From the NCBI GenBank assembly GCA_014607495.2, contig CP053175.1, positions 1,488,001 through 1,552,000 on the forward strand: a stretch of 64,000 nucleotides of DNA. The letters run 5' to 3'. The position numbers were made by a program, and so were the translations under genes. The notes under the pieces were generated by a model. It saw only the letters and a list, made by a program, of their open reading frames with translations, did not search any database and was not told where the DNA came from. Shown here piece by piece: positions 1 to 11,095 of this stretch; the stretch's first letter is position 1, and each line of letters begins with the position of its first letter. The DNA is from Carposina sasakii (taxonomy: Eukaryota; Arthropoda; Insecta; Lepidoptera; Carposinidae).

Positions 1-75
1 ATCAAGAGGATTGATTGAGTAAATACAGCGTGATGTGGTAACAAACAAACAAACTTTCGCATTTATCGTATAGTT
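1..75 (-). mobile_element. Helitron 5'-end fragment (Lep1-like)
   Basis: On the minus strand this reads ATAAATGCGAAAGTTTGTTT, the usual start of short lepidopteran Helitrons also seen near 3441, 18513 and 37530. Only the 5' part is inside the window. The assignment is by similarity to the complete copy at 45369. Confidence 0.45.
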
Positions 76-151
76 GGGATAGAGAAAAAAAAAACAGTGC
101 ACCCCACAACCCCAGAGCTCTCCATAAGCCACTCAGCATAATTACACACAA

Positions 152-377
152 TAACATACATACATACATATAATCACGCCTTTATCCATTACGGGGTAGG
201 CAGAGCACCAAGGGCCGATAGAACCACATGGTGCCACCACTTCTGACCAATTTTGAGGGTATAGTTGAGATGTACAAGTTCGGTTAGTAGTGACAGGTGG
301 TCAGCCAATCGCCTACAAAACACCAAGACCCTCTTGTCCCTCTACTGACTTGTACAGTATGCCCGGGAAGAGAAGCA
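152..377 (-). mobile_element. SINE-like repeat, family C (copy 1)
   Basis: The reverse complement matches 49190-49408 and 58553-58762 almost base for base. It starts near CTTCCCGGGCATACTGTACA, includes GGCGATGGGCTGACCACCTG, and ends in GGCGTGATTATATGTATGTA. The 3' end (GGCGTGAT followed by a TATG microsatellite) resembles the end of the RTE-like LINE fragment at 33975, so it was probably copied by that LINE's enzyme. No A/B box was recognised. Confidence 0.6.
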
Positions 378-769
378 GCTGTCTTATTATACTTTTTTTT
401 TTCACTCCCAGAGCAGCATAGAATAATAACACAATAAAACACTGCAAAAACCGTCCGTAATTGAGTGAGCCCCCGTCCGGACCGCGGCCGGATTATCCGG
501 CGACCTGACGTCACTAATACCCGGATTTCCGTCACCGACTCGTGTCAATGGCGTGGAAGCGGCTTAACATTAAAGCTGGCCGCTTTAGAATGGCCCATGA
601 AGGAAGGTTACTAATGTAACTATAATGAACTATTTATCCGATTGCGCCAGGAGGCGGGTTATGTTTTTCGACTGTATGACGACATTATACAAACATACAC
701 ACGACTGTGATCCTGTCCCCTGATTATCGCGATCACACGGCTTCGGCTTTGCTATTGCTTTTACAAAAT
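378..769. other. Stretch without recognised feature
   Basis: AT-rich DNA with a small GC-rich patch around 470-500. No convincing coding potential and no match to the repeat families in this window. Confidence 0.5.
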
Positions 770-905
770 CAGGGGGCCGGTAGTCTCATCTATTACCACG
801 TGGGACTTAATAGGCTAATTAGTGAAAAGTGGGTATGTAAATTGCACACTTCTGCCCAACCTCCTTGGGGGAAAGGAATGGGCGTGACTATGGCGGAGGA
901 AGCCA
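770..905 (+). repeat. Interspersed repeat, family B (copy 1)
   Basis: Shares the series GGCGGTAGGCTC-like, ACTTAATAGGCTAA, GTGGGTGTGTAATT-like and TCTGCCCAACCTC with copies at 17545, 24884 (reverse), 30660 and 36655 (reverse). The copies are 70-80% similar by eye. Class unknown, possibly SINE-derived. Confidence 0.5.
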
Positions 906-2050
906 GAATAGAGGTATTTTTTACCGTTACCAGGCACTACATTGACGCATGACTGTAACTGACAATGACGGCGATAGGCTCACCTCTTGTAGGTCTTTTA
1001 TCTGGAACTTACCTGTAATGAATAAACATATTACATTAATAAAAATGACATATATTAAATACAACTGCACTAGTTATTTCGACATGGTTATGCCACAGCT
1101 GATACGTTCCGTGCCGTGTCTGACATGTTCCTATTACGGTCACATCATGGTAGAATCAGTGGGCAGTGTCCTTTAGAGTAAAACGTTTTAAGTCAATTCA
1201 AAGAAGCCAAAATATCATCTCCGGCGTCCGCCTTAAGTACATTTTAAGGCAGCAATAAATCAAATAAACTAATTCATATTTCCGCACATAAGCCCTCAAT
1301 TCAAGATGGCATGGTCCCGTTTTGGTGGTGTTCCAACTTTAGGAGTCTTTATCCGTAATGTCATCGCGACATAGCCAACTTATAGCGTCTCGTACAACTA
1401 ACAAGATGTGCTTTAGTCAGATTTATTGAGAGTATACGGACTTTATTATTTGTCTATTTAATTTCAACTTACACTTACGTGCGATTGAATCCCCATCCCG
1501 ATAATAACACAAAACTCCTTTATAATATTAAAAAACCTTTCTACCTACCCCTATCAGCCTATGTTAGATCCTATCATATTGTTAAACTACTAAGTCGAGA
1601 CAAATACCTACTCGAATCAGTATGAACGTTACCTAAATATCCCTTTCCATTATCCTTTTGTACAATACAAGTACAAGTAAGACCAAAACAAACATAATTT
1701 CGTGCAAGATACATAAATCTCTTAAGCAGATTTTCTCGGAAACCGTACGTAAATTAACGCGCTCCATTCTTAATTCCGAGATGGGATATTCCTGTACACA
1801 TTTTATCTGGGCGAAGATGCAAAAGGACCGAAAAGGGATCCGACCTACATTAGGGCCGCCATGGAGTATAATGCAAAAAGGAGAGAAAAAAACATTTTGC
1901 GAATGGTACGTTCTGGGAAATGGGTGTTTCGGGAAACATACTTTCTGAGAAAGGAACGTTTTAAAGCTAGGGAGCATCAAATTAAACGGTTCTAAGAAAA
2001 TAAAGTCGCTGCGAAAGTTGTTATTTAGCAAATATTATGATAGAGGCGGA
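906..2050. other. Stretch without recognised feature
   Basis: Two overlapping opposite-strand open frames lie around 1633-2031 (132 and 96 codons). Neither has a recognisable domain, and the two are mutual shadows. Nothing else is supported. Confidence 0.4.
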
Positions 2051-2058
2051 TACATGTA

Positions 2059-2461
2059 TACAGGGTGTAAAAAGACAACGTTGTTTTTTTAATACCTTAT
2101 AGTCTTTGTATACAGGGTGCAAAAAGACAACGTCGTTTTTTTAATACCTTATATTCTTTGTAAGGTTACGACCTTTTTTCCTATGGAACCAACCCTGGGA
2201 AATTCCAAAAATATTATGAAAAAAAAAATGCAAAATTAATCATTAATAAAGTATTCGTTTGATGCGCAAAGTACAAATGTACCTACAAAATTAACATTTT
2301 AATATTATGACATGGTATCTTTGAAAAAAAATGTTTTTTAACCGATTCCAGGTGAATTTATGTAAAAAAAAGGAAAATATTCAATATCTTGGAGACCCGT
2401 GGTGTGATGTACAAAGAATACGAGGTATTAAAAGAACAACGTTGTCTTTTTACACCCAGTA
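2059..2461. mobile_element. TA-flanked MITE with duplicated left terminus
   Basis: The left end TACAGGGTGTAAAAAGACAA recurs inverted at the right end, which reads TTGTCTTTTTACACCCAGTA. The arms extend about 50 bp (AATACCTTAT, TCTTTGTA). The left arm is present twice in tandem, at about 2057-2109 and 2110-2162. No coding sequence. The CAGGGTG terminus and TA flank suggest Tc1/mariner-like mobilisation, which is inference. Confidence 0.6.
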
Positions 2462-2462
2462 T

Positions 2463-2917
2463 AGGTACGAGTAGATGTCACTTTTGCGTATTTGTAGGGG
2501 TGATTTGGCTGTCCGTTGATGTATCAAACTTATCTCCAGCAATATTGGTACTAGAAGAGAATCTTTAGAATAAATGTAAGACAAAAAAATAATTTATTAA
2601 GAATTTTAAAAGAATTAAAATAAAACACATTGGCATATTGCTGAACTAGTGGATGTGTTTGAATTGTAATTGCCCGAGATTGCAAGTATTGCAACCATGA
2701 ATCGTCAGGTTAGAGGGTAACAGACGTAAACTACCAGCTCAAGTAACATGACCTGCGAAACACGATATGATAACCGATTTATCGACATTTTGCCTTTCAA
2801 AATACGATAAATATTGCCGCCATGTTTAATTTTGTATAATGACTGGGGCAGATGTAAATTAGAACTTCCAAAAACGTCTGATACAATTAAAATTTTTCTA
2901 TACTTACCATGTTTGCA
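2463..2917. other. Stretch without recognised feature
   Basis: AT-rich sequence. No ORF, RNA gene or window-internal repeat seen. Confidence 0.5.
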
Positions 2918-3020
2918 TTTATATACCGTTGCTTAGTACCCACGACACAAGACCTCAGAGATCTTAGTATGGGCCTAGGTTAATATGTTGCATAGTATGT
3001 AAATGTTCATTATATTTATC
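2918..3020 (+). mobile_element. SINE family F body fragment
   Basis: Contains TATATACCGTTGCTTAGTAC, then CCACGACACAAGACCT and a version of GTGTGGGACTAGGTTAATGTG, as in the full copy at 42475-42729 (reverse). The tRNA-like head is missing. Confidence 0.6.
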
Positions 3021-3224
3021 ACACCTCTCTGTCATACCCGCTTCACGACCACCCTAGCAGGGCAGAATTAACTTGTGAATAATTAAAACGAGTGGCATGT
3101 ACAAATATTTAGGGGGTCCGCGTGGTGTAGAACAGGTTATGTTGAATGCTGACGTGTCGGCGAGTTGGAAGTTTGAAGAAGCGGGAATGTTACTTTTAGG
3201 GTTTCGTACAAAAAATGAAATAAC

Positions 3225-3436
3225 GGAACACTAATCCTAATGGATGGATGTATGTTTGTTACTCCTTTACATAAAAACGGATGGAGCGATTTTAATAAAA
3301 TTTGGTATGGAGTTAGCTGACACCCAGAATTAACACATACGCAACTTTTTATTCCGGGAAAATATTTTTATCCCGGAAAATTTCGACATTTTGTTTTTCC
3401 TGCAGTCCACGCGGACGAAGTCGCGGGCGTCCATTA
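3225..3436 (+). mobile_element. Helitron, non-autonomous (3' portion)
   Basis: Matches the complete copy at 45369-45611: TGTTTGTTACTCCTTTACAT, GGAGTTAGCTGACACCCAGA, ATATTTTTATCCCGGA and CTGCAGTCCACGCGGACGAA, ending GTCCATTAGT where the canonical end is CCACTAGT. The 5' part is degenerate. Confidence 0.6.
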
Positions 3437-3577
3437 GTTATATTATAAATGCGAAAATAAGCTTGTTTGCTTATTTGTTTGTTATCTCTTCATGCTTAAT
3501 TAACTCAACCGATTCTTGAAATTTTTGCATACACATAGGAGAAGGATTACGTAATCCGGGCTGGCTTCCACTAGTTA
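3437..3577 (+). mobile_element. Helitron fragment abutting the previous one
   Basis: Begins TATTATAAATGCGAAAATAA directly after the preceding Helitron's end and finishes GGCTTCCACTAGTT. The head-to-tail placement suggests one Helitron inserted at the 3' end of another. Confidence 0.5.
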
Positions 3578-3633
3578 ATAGAAATAAAAATACCTTTCCC
3601 TATAAATTTCATAAGTATTATGTTTTTACGTTA

Positions 3634-3680
3634 CGTATATGTATGTATATGTGTGTATGTATGTATATATATATATATAT
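3634..3680. repeat. TATG/TA microsatellite
   Basis: Irregular (GTAT)n that passes into (TA)n. Confidence 0.85.
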
Positions 3681-4484
3681 TTAAGTAGGTTATTAGTTTT
3701 CTTTGCTGTTGTGTTTAATATTTAAAAAATTTAGTTTTATAATGTTATGTTTCATTGGATGCACATTGACTTGCCCTCTATAATTATTGTGTAACAAATT
3801 GTTTGCTTGGATTTGCTGGAAGAAATCTCTTAAAGAGATAAGCTCGCCTTTGTACACTTTCTGTGTAAATATGTTAAGTCACTATAATGTCTTATGTTTG
3901 TGTGTACAATAAAGAATACAAGATAAATATTTCAAACTGTATATAAGATTTGATCCACAAATAAATTCTGGATAAAGTATTTACAAAACACCATTCACCT
4001 TTCACAAAAATTCGACATAAAATATGAAGACTTGAAGCAATTGAATTCCGACATGAAAATCCGTTTACATTTTAATTTTACACGAAGATGTAAAACGGGA
4101 GCGTTCGAGCCGTCCCGCGGGACGCCGAACGATTTGTACCGATTCGCTTAACTTACAGTGTACTGTGGAAGACTCGAGAAGATTTTTTTTAAATATAAGT
4201 GAGATATTTAACCGTTATCAATTAGGAAATAAATGATTATGATTTTAACTAATTTCTTAATCATTGTCCCCCATGTGAAATTTAAAATTTGAAATTAATT
4301 AAAGGATATCGGAATAAATTGGTAATAATTAACAATAATATAAAATTTAAATCCATTAATATAGACCCAGGAAAGGAAGAGAGGATTAGGGATAGGATAG
4401 GATGGGAGGATAGGCACATAATCTAATTCAATGTTTTGTACTGGGTGCTTATCCTGTCGTTTGTTATAACTTATTTTGTTTGTC
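3681..4484. other. Stretch without recognised feature
   Basis: AT-rich. The only oddity is a short GC-rich patch near 4098-4131 with the palindrome GTCCCGCGGGAC. An AATAAA-like motif occurs near 3910 but no gene precedes it. Confidence 0.45.
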
Positions 4485-4968
4485 ATATGCTGTTGCGGGG
4501 CTTCACTAGAATACATCAGCAGCATATCATTCTGTCCCAGTCACGGGCCTGTACCAATGAATTTATTTCATGTACAGATTTTAATGTTGCAAAATTGTCA
4601 CTTAGCTCGTGCCTAGGAAAGCACGTAAAACCGTCGGTCCTGCGCCTGATCTCTCTCCGGTCGTGTCGGCTTTCCGTCCCATCGGACTATGAGAGTGAGG
4701 GAATAGAGAGTTTGCGTACACACTTGTGCACTATAATATCTCCTGCGTACCTGGTCAATCTCCGTAGAGATTGGTCGCCTTGGCCGAAATACGGTCGGAG
4801 ATCATCAGCATATCCTTCTGTGCATGTCGTAAGAGTCGACTGAGGAATCCGGGGGCGTTCTCTCAGGTCATGAGCTAGCAACTTGTCACAGATTATTTAC
4901 AGCTGTCCCCGCTACGTGAAACGTGGCTGTGGTATCTCCTATGTGAACCTGCAATTCTGCCTACTCGT
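4485..4968 (-). repeat. Family A repeat interrupted by a SINE
   Basis: The minus-strand family A consensus (GCGGGGCTTCACTAGAATAC, GCATGTCGTAAGAGTCGACT, GAGCTAGCAACTTGTCAC, AACGTGGCTGTGG, CTGCAATTCTGCCTACTC) runs from 4494 to 4968. It is split at 4528/4806 by a 277-bp insertion. Confidence 0.65.
4529..4805 (+). mobile_element. 5'-truncated SINE family G inserted in family A
   Basis: The insert starts inside the B-box region (CCCAGTCACGGGCCTGTACC) and continues through the SINE body as at 56695-57023 (reverse), ending GAGATCATCAG. A 9-bp direct repeat CAGCATATC flanks it at 4520-4528 and 4806-4814, as expected for target-primed insertion. Confidence 0.7.
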
Positions 4969-5404
4969 ATCTATGTATTTTGCTAGTGGGCTCTAACTTT
5001 TACTCGCACATAAGTTTGTATTGAAATCCTCTTAAATACATAGTGCAGTCGTATTTTTTTTTAAATTGCTGACTGATAGAATCGAGGATAGGAAGATCAT
5101 GAAAGATTGAAGCGCCACAATGTCCAAGTACATTGTTCACTATTCTACAACAGAACGAAAGCACTACAAGCATCCCCATTCAAAACTTCAACAGCACCCT
5201 CCCCCCTCCCCTGGTGGCAAACAAGCGATAGTTTGCGCCGGAAGTTGCCGCGACATCCGTGACGTCACTTCCGTCGGGGAGGTTAATACGGGCCGTTTTC
5301 TGTGGCCAGCCATTGTAATTGTTCACAAGTGGAGGGAAGGGGTTGATATTAGCCCTCAGTGCAAAAAGGGGTGTTAGGGTTGACATGCTTAAAAGTGAGA
5401 TTTA
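4969..5404. other. Stretch without recognised feature
   Basis: Includes a GC-rich patch at about 5200-5310 with GACGTCAC. An 85-codon plus frame crosses it, but its composition and lack of motifs do not support a gene. Confidence 0.4.
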
Positions 5405-5538
5405 CAGCCAATTTCAATAACCGATCTCGAGATATTTTTTGGATATTTCAGATTAAATGTTCCATTGTTTTCGACCAACATTTCAAATTTGAAATAAAAA
5501 ATGAGATTCATTATGATCTCTAGTATTGAAATTAATCG
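5405..5538. mobile_element. MITE family D (copy 1)
   Basis: About 134 bp. It starts CAGCCAATTTCAATAACCGA and ends near GTATTGAAATTAATCG, and aligns end to end with 45168-45304 and 58920-59055. The terminal inverted repeat is C(A/G)GCCAATTTC. The flank here (TTA) is not perfectly duplicated. Confidence 0.6.
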
Positions 5539-5627
5539 TTTGTGCATTTACGTCATTTAGTTATAATATCATGGGGCCTCATCATCAAAAAGAAAGAAAA
5601 AAAAACTTAATTTGTGGGGCAAGCACG

Positions 5628-5721
5628 AACCTCTCGATAGTCTGTAAGAGGAGATACCAAATCCCTGGTCTGTAAACCTCTCGATAGTCTGTAAGAGGAG
5701 ATACCAAATCCCTGGTCTGTA
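5628..5721. repeat. Perfect 47-bp tandem duplication
   Basis: The unit beginning AACCTCTCGATAGTCTGTAA occurs twice back to back (5628-5674 and 5675-5721) with no difference. Confidence 0.95.
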
Positions 5722-5812
5722 AACGCTATCGTAATACTGACATATCTAATAGATTGTGAGTCGACAGTAAATTACCTATCGATACGCGGTTCATAATTTT
5801 TTTACTATCATC

Positions 5813-5890
5813 AAATCAGCCTATTGCAGTCCACTGTTGGACGTAAGCTTCCCCCATGGCACAAGGCTACTGCCATAGAGGGGCTTTTGT
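5813..5890 (-). mobile_element. RTE-derived 3' tail, family R (fragment)
   Basis: Reads CAGCCTATTGCAGTCCACTG and then GGACGTAAGCTTCCCCC. This is the reverse complement of the segment that encodes the YVQQWTAIG end of RTE-like reverse transcriptases, as at 43120-43165. Confidence 0.6.
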
Positions 5891-7315
5891 ATGTTTTTGT
5901 ATGTTCTAATTGAAATAATTTTGTCAATCAGCGCTTAATTTAATATTAAGTGTACCTATCTTCGTACTTTATATTCTGTTTTGTCTATTAGTTTTGATAC
6001 TTTTCAGTCGCTTGTTAGGTCCCCCGGGATTTTCTATGCCTTGATTGCATTTGGTCTGGTCGCCTCTGTTGATCCTGGCTCACAGGAGTTGCAGAGGCGG
6101 GAATGAGTGGTGGGCCAATCCCGGTAAAGAGGGGCTTTTGCCAATTTACTAATAACCTGTCTTTAATTAATTGAAACTAACAAAAGAAAATCCAAAAGCC
6201 ATTAATAATTCCAAAAACATCCAATATCATAATCTTATCACATCTATTCAACAAAGGAGAAAACTTTTATCTTTTAAACTTGAGGAAACTTCTAACGAAC
6301 ATAAGGCGCTAAGGCAAAACCCAAAAACGGCTCAAAACCATGTTAAAACCGAAAGCGGCTGATAGCGGAACTAAATCATACTCAAAGCTATTTGTCGAAT
6401 CTACATTGACAGTGGCGACATCGCAGATAAAAATATATAACTTAGTTTTAGGTAACACGGATCCCAATTTCTGGTATGTATTACAAGATTTTGGAATATA
6501 GAACAGATAATAATAAGGTTGATTATCGGTTGTTTGACAGAATTAGGTAGAAAATGGAATTCTCTTATTGTTTCTTTCGTTATCATATTCTTGTGATCTT
6601 CTTAGTAAGAAATTATTTATAGTACCTACTCATTCTTTGCTAATGGTTGCTAGCAATCGAATATTAGATACAAGAAAACCCTGCATCTGAATCAGTCAGG
6701 TAAATATATCCACGTATGACTACAAACTATACATAAAAGCAAAACTTCAATAAAATGTAGATTTTTCTTAAGTGATATCTCGAATGGTTCGGCTTTAAGA
6801 GGCTTATATTTTAACTTACTTAAGTATATTATTAGCAGATGGGTACATAAATTTTCTTATCAACATAGCCTCGTGCTATGCCATGCGCCATATAAAAAAA
6901 TCTTAACCCCTTTTTTATAAAAAAAAAAAAACAAAATGGCTCGTGTTTGAAAGCATGGGGTTTTCAAACACGCGCCACATTAAAAAATTTAAGAAAAACT
7001 TAAAACAAATCCCGCCTAATCCACCACAGACTACCAATTTTTTCCAAAAACAAATAATGAACGACTAACTAGCTTTGTAAACGTCAAAACATAGGTCGAA
7101 TACACGACAAGCGAACACACGTTTAATGCCGTCCGATAAATACGCTCATGCACGTTATACCGTTGCATATAAGGTTTGTAATTCCAGTGCTAGTATGTTG
7201 ATAAAGTGCAAACGCGCGTTTGAATTCAGTAACATCTGTTCTAGAATGATTTATTTTGAAATGCGTTCGCGGAGTGCGTTATGCGCTGACACATTGTGAC
7301 ATTAGTTGTACACGT
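5891..7315. other. Long stretch without recognised gene
   Basis: AT-rich. A short hairpin lies at 6943-6973 (CGTGTTTGAAA and its complement around a 9-nt loop). Small frames at 6171 and 6401 show no domain. Confidence 0.45.
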
Positions 7316-7317
7316 GT

Positions 7318-7440
7318 TCGTTGCGTTTCATCAAATAGTTCCTTTGAATGATGGCGCTAGTTACTATGTGTATGGCTACATTATCTGTATACAAAAAATG
7401 TTAGTTCCGAAATCAGGCGTAGGATGTATGCTATGAAACG
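7318..7440 (+). repeat. Repeat family H (copy 1)
   Basis: Contains GATGGCGCTAGTTACTATGT (again at about 56650), then TATACAAAAAATGTTAGTTC and CGAAATCAGGCGTAGG. The latter parts are shared with the left end of the element at 22536 and with 14268. Confidence 0.5.
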
Positions 7441-8100
7441 AACTCTACCGGGTACAATTACGAGTACGTTTGAAATTGGAACGAGAATACAATCCTTTTA
7501 TTTGGAATAGACTCTGCATAAAAAAGAATATCGAAAATTCTTACGAGAGCGGACGCTTACAACTTCGTCCATTCCCGTTCCCATGGAAATTTCGAGAAAT
7601 ACTTATCGGATGCCTATAATGTCATACAAAGAACAAACAAGTTTCAGACAGTCTAATCAGTTAAAAAGTTTGATAGTCTGTCTATCTATTGGACCTTCCT
7701 CCCTCAGCTGGGTCTCTTATAATAAACCAGGTGAACGAATTTAGATAAAACTATTAACATAAATAGTGACAAAATATGATCCACACTCCATCAGTCCACA
7801 CAGACGAAGTAAAAAATATAACAATTTAATCAACTACAGGCAAATTCGATATACGTTCTCAGACTATAAATAACTTATTAATTAAAATAACAGATACCCT
7901 ACCATACTAAAGCCCTGTACTCCTGCTTCTATAATTAGCGCTCTACAAACACTGGAGGCTGAAAATAACGTTTATTTGTCGCATTCAGCGCACTGTTTGC
8001 GCACATAGGCTCAAGAAAAGAGTCGTTTATTCCAAATCCACTGATAATAATGTCCTCTTTAGTGCGAGTTTTCACATCGAACTCGTTCACGTTAACGTAA
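7441..8100. other. Stretch without recognised gene
   Basis: A degenerate Helitron-like segment may lie around 7575-7680 (GGAAATTTCGAGAAATACTT). Nothing coding seen. Confidence 0.35.
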
Positions 8101-8320
8101 AGCGACCAGCTGTAATGGCTCAGTAATTAAGACGTGCGTCTCCCAAGCGAGGGGCGTAAGTTCGATTCCAGTCACGGGCTGTACCACTGAATTGAGTTAG
8201 GGAAATTTGACACGACAGAAGAAAGATCAGGCGCAGAATTAGCGACTTCTGAAGCACTGTGTGATACGTGTCACTTTTACTTAATTAAAATCCATAAGTG
8301 GAATAAATTCATCAATCATC
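8101..8320 (+). mobile_element. SINE family G with tRNA-like head
   Basis: Has an A-box-like AATGGCTCAGTAATTAAGAC and B-box GTTCGATTCCAGTCACGGG, followed by a body with AGATCAGGCGCAG. The full-length relative is at 56695-57023 (reverse). Transcription would be by RNA polymerase III, as is known for tRNA-derived SINEs. The body is partly decayed. Confidence 0.6.
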
Positions 8321-9019
8321 ATCATCGATAAGGTACTTAATCATTATAATGGCAATGGTTTATAGTCGTCAAAAGATAAAACTAGGGTGTAAGTGGGTTC
8401 GTTAAGTCATAAACTACTTGTATGCTCGCACTATGACCGCGTGCAGTGTTTGTGTTGCCGTCCTAGTTTCCCAGGACTTGGTTCCAAGAGCACTGTCCTA
8501 GCGCAGAGATATCTCTCACTATCTATGTTACGGCTAAAACCCCAAGTGCGGCTACATCTACATAGTTCTAACCAAGAATATGTAGGATACACATAAAAAT
8601 GTTAATTTGGTATATGTGCCGTGGATAGGTCAACATTCAATTAGTAATAACGTTATTTATTAAGCTTAAATGCTACAAGTGGTCTAGGCTCCAGACCATG
8701 CCAAAGAAATTTAGTAACATACAAACAAACACTCGAAAAAACGTAGCCCTTCTTCTGGCGAACTCGGGCAAAAATTACAATTAGTTTTTACATTATAAAC
8801 AAAAAGACTGAATGTATGTATAGATTACATCTCCTTGTCCAACCGTCGTCGTAGTGCTGTTTAATATCGCAAACGATATCCCGTTAATCCGACTATAAAG
8901 ACATTTGGCACGAAACACTCCTAAAAATTAAACATAATTAGTACGTAGGTACACAATTAGAAAATGCTGGTGACTAAGAATTTAAGTATAGAGTAGAATT
9001 TAATTGAAATCTAACTACA
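8321..9019. other. Stretch without recognised gene
   Basis: A 67-codon plus frame at 8393 has no recognisable motif. AAGCTTAAATGCTACAAGTG with GGCTCCAGACCATGCC (8660-8705) recurs near 45731-45770, marking another decayed repeat. Confidence 0.4.
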
Positions 9020-9400
9020 CAGGGTGTTTTTCGTTGCAACCCTTAACGAAGGGTGCGTACTTTATACATCAAATAAAGTAAGTTTATGCCAAAAAAAATG
9101 CTGGGAAACAATGTAAATTTTATTGGATTTTTTTTTATTACTTGATCGGGCAAAATTTATAGTATTCAGTGTTTATGCTAGTTTTTTTATAGAGAGATAT
9201 TAATTATTTCTCATGAAAAAATCTTGCTACATGCGTGAATGTGCATTTATGCAGAAAAACGCTGTCTATTTACTCAACTTTGGACCCTAATATTTTGGAA
9301 ACCAGACACTTCCCAGGCATGCTTCCATGGAGAAAAATGATCGTGATGATAAGAGACGGAATCTCTTAAGTTTTCGGAAACGTTGACGACCAAAAATCTT
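9020..9400 (+). mobile_element. MITE family Q (copy 1)
   Basis: Starts CAGGGTGTTTTTCGTTGCAA, includes AACTTTGGACCCTAATATTT and TGCTTCCATGGAGAAAAATG, and reaches GTTGACGACCAAAAATC. Its right terminus is replaced by the family R sequence at 9405. Intact copy at 49413-49785. Confidence 0.7.
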
Positions 9401-9404
9401 CTTC

Positions 9405-9660
9405 TTCTTCAGCCTATTGCAGTCCACTGCTGGGTGTAGGTCTCCCCCAGGGCACGCCACAAGGTTACTGCCACAGGGGGGTTTTGCCCATAGTCACCAC
9501 GCTGGGCATGCGGGTTGGTGACCGCAGTGTAATTTTCGGACTATGTTGTCAGTACGGGAGGTGCTGTTGCCCACCACCCGGAAACCCTTAATCGCCTCGT
9601 ACGATACCCACGGGCAGGTAGGGATGTACAAACTCTACTCTGCCGGCACCACGCGGCAAA
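9405..9660 (-). mobile_element. Family R SINE-like element with RTE tail
   Basis: Aligns in reverse with 57690-57945 (CAGCCTATTGCAGTCCACTG, TGACTATGGGCAAAAC-type sequence, CTGACAACATAGTCCGAAAA-type sequence and GTGCCGGCAGAG). The 3' tail is that of RTE LINEs, so it was probably mobilised by them. Confidence 0.65.
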
Positions 9661-10052
9661 AATCATCCTGTATTTATTATTTAAAATGTTTTATCCTGAA
9701 TGACTGATGAATCAACATAAACTGCTAATCGTAATAACCTGAAACTTGAAGGGTTTTCTTTGTACGACGAAGGCATCCGACATGAAAAGATATTCCAAAA
9801 TTCCCATCGGAAATTATAGGGTTATTTAAAGTTTGGGCGTTCTCTAGTCTATTTTATAAAGTAACATGCGCTGACTGGTTTATCAATACCCAGGCAACAC
9901 TACTGAAGCTAGAAACATAATAATATTTAGACCGTGGCTTACTTTTGTAACGTATGGGTTCACTAGGAAGGGATTTTCCAAAATTCCAACGTTAATGAGA
10001 AATAACGGGAATTCTAAAGTTTAAACTGACAAGTCGTGGGCGGCCATTAGTA
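9661..10052. other. Decayed Helitron-like sequence
   Basis: The segment ending GTCGTGGGCGGCCATTAGTA (10034-10053) resembles Helitron 3' ends, but the rest is too diverged to delimit. Confidence 0.35.
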
Positions 10053-10074
10053 ATGATTATAAATTCGAATGTTA

Positions 10075-10320
10075 TATGTCATCATCATATTCCTGCCCTG
10101 TTCCCATTTATTTGGAGTCTGCGCAATATGTTCTTTTCTTCCATTCATCCCTATTATCCGTCATCTCATTGCTCACTCCCAACACACGCATATCCTCCCT
10201 CACACAGTCCATCCAACACTTCTTCGGTCTACCTCCTCCCATCCACACTCATGCACAACGCTCTCTGTTAAATATGCCTTTCATCCCGTTGCTTTACATG
10301 CCCGTAACTTGAAGACTTCG
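10075..10320 (-). pseudogene. RTE-type reverse transcriptase C-terminus, fragment 1
   Basis: The minus strand encodes the region after the palm domain of an RTE LINE. It is a close duplicate of 14000-14245, where the peptide GRGRPKKCWMDCVRED can be read. Here stops and small indels interrupt the frame. It is a dead 3' fragment with no start. Confidence 0.6.
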
Positions 10321-10524
10321 TAACTTGTCTGTGATCGGCGCAAATTTTAAACTTCCTCTTATATACCTATACTCATTTCTTATTTTATCTATTCTTGTAA
10401 CTCCACACATCCACCTCAACATTCTCATCTCGCTTACATGTAGTTGATTTTCATCCCAGCATTCAATTGAATGCTATAAGTATAAACCTGTTTAAATCAG
10501 ATAGATTTTGAATCGCTATACTAA

Positions 10525-10595
10525 ACGTGGCTGTACGGATCTTCTTCAAGATCCTGCAGCTCTGACTATCCCATTTTGGGGACACAGTCATATGA
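10525..10595 (-). repeat. Family A fragment
   Basis: Contains ACGTGGCTGTACGGATCTTC, then CAAGATCCTGCAGCTCTGAC and a variant of the CCCATTTTGGGGACACAG end. Confidence 0.6.
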
Positions 10596-10599
10596 ATAT

Positions 10600-11068
10600 T
10601 AAAAAAAAATAAAGTGTCAGATAAAACTAGAAAAATAACTGCAACAATTTGAAGATACATAGAATCCAGGAAAAACCGAGCCAATTACAACCAGCATCGG
10701 CCAGTAAAGTAATCAGTCAAGTGACCACTTTGGCAAGTCCGAGTTTTGCCAGCGTGGCATTGATGTATCGCCCCTAAAGGAAGCACAAGAAGAGATGTAA
10801 TAGTCAACTTGACTGAATGTACTTAGCGGATATTGTCCAGGAGGTAAAAAATAAATATGAATTCTTTTCACCGTTTCAGCTCATGATATCGACTTTTCAA
10901 AATGTCCGTCTTCTTTATTATTCCAAAATAATGGTTGCCAAAGTAGCCTACGCGCAGTATGAAACAATCACTGACTGGCATTTAGCTCTTATCGTGACTT
11001 ACCTAATTCAGCGCCATCTCTCGCGCGACGAAAATATTTTTACTTTTAACAAACGTTGTTAGAAAATT
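10600..11068. other. Stretch without recognised gene
   Basis: An 81-codon plus frame starts at 10817. It has no recognisable motif and no splice or polyadenylation context, so it is not called as a gene. Confidence 0.4.
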
Positions 11069-11095
11069 ATTAATAAAGAAAATGGAAAAAATTCT

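Noticed and set aside
1633..2031. 132-codon minus and 96-codon plus open frames
   Set aside because: They overlap on opposite strands, have no domain, no coding-like composition and no splice context.
4098..4131. GC-rich palindromic patch as a promoter or CpG element
   Set aside because: Too short, and no transcript or gene nearby supports a regulatory role.
10053..10323. Three overlapping plus-strand frames of 72-84 codons (and similar at 13960-14313)
   Set aside because: They are shadows of an antisense RTE reverse-transcriptase fragment; the real peptide reads on the minus strand.
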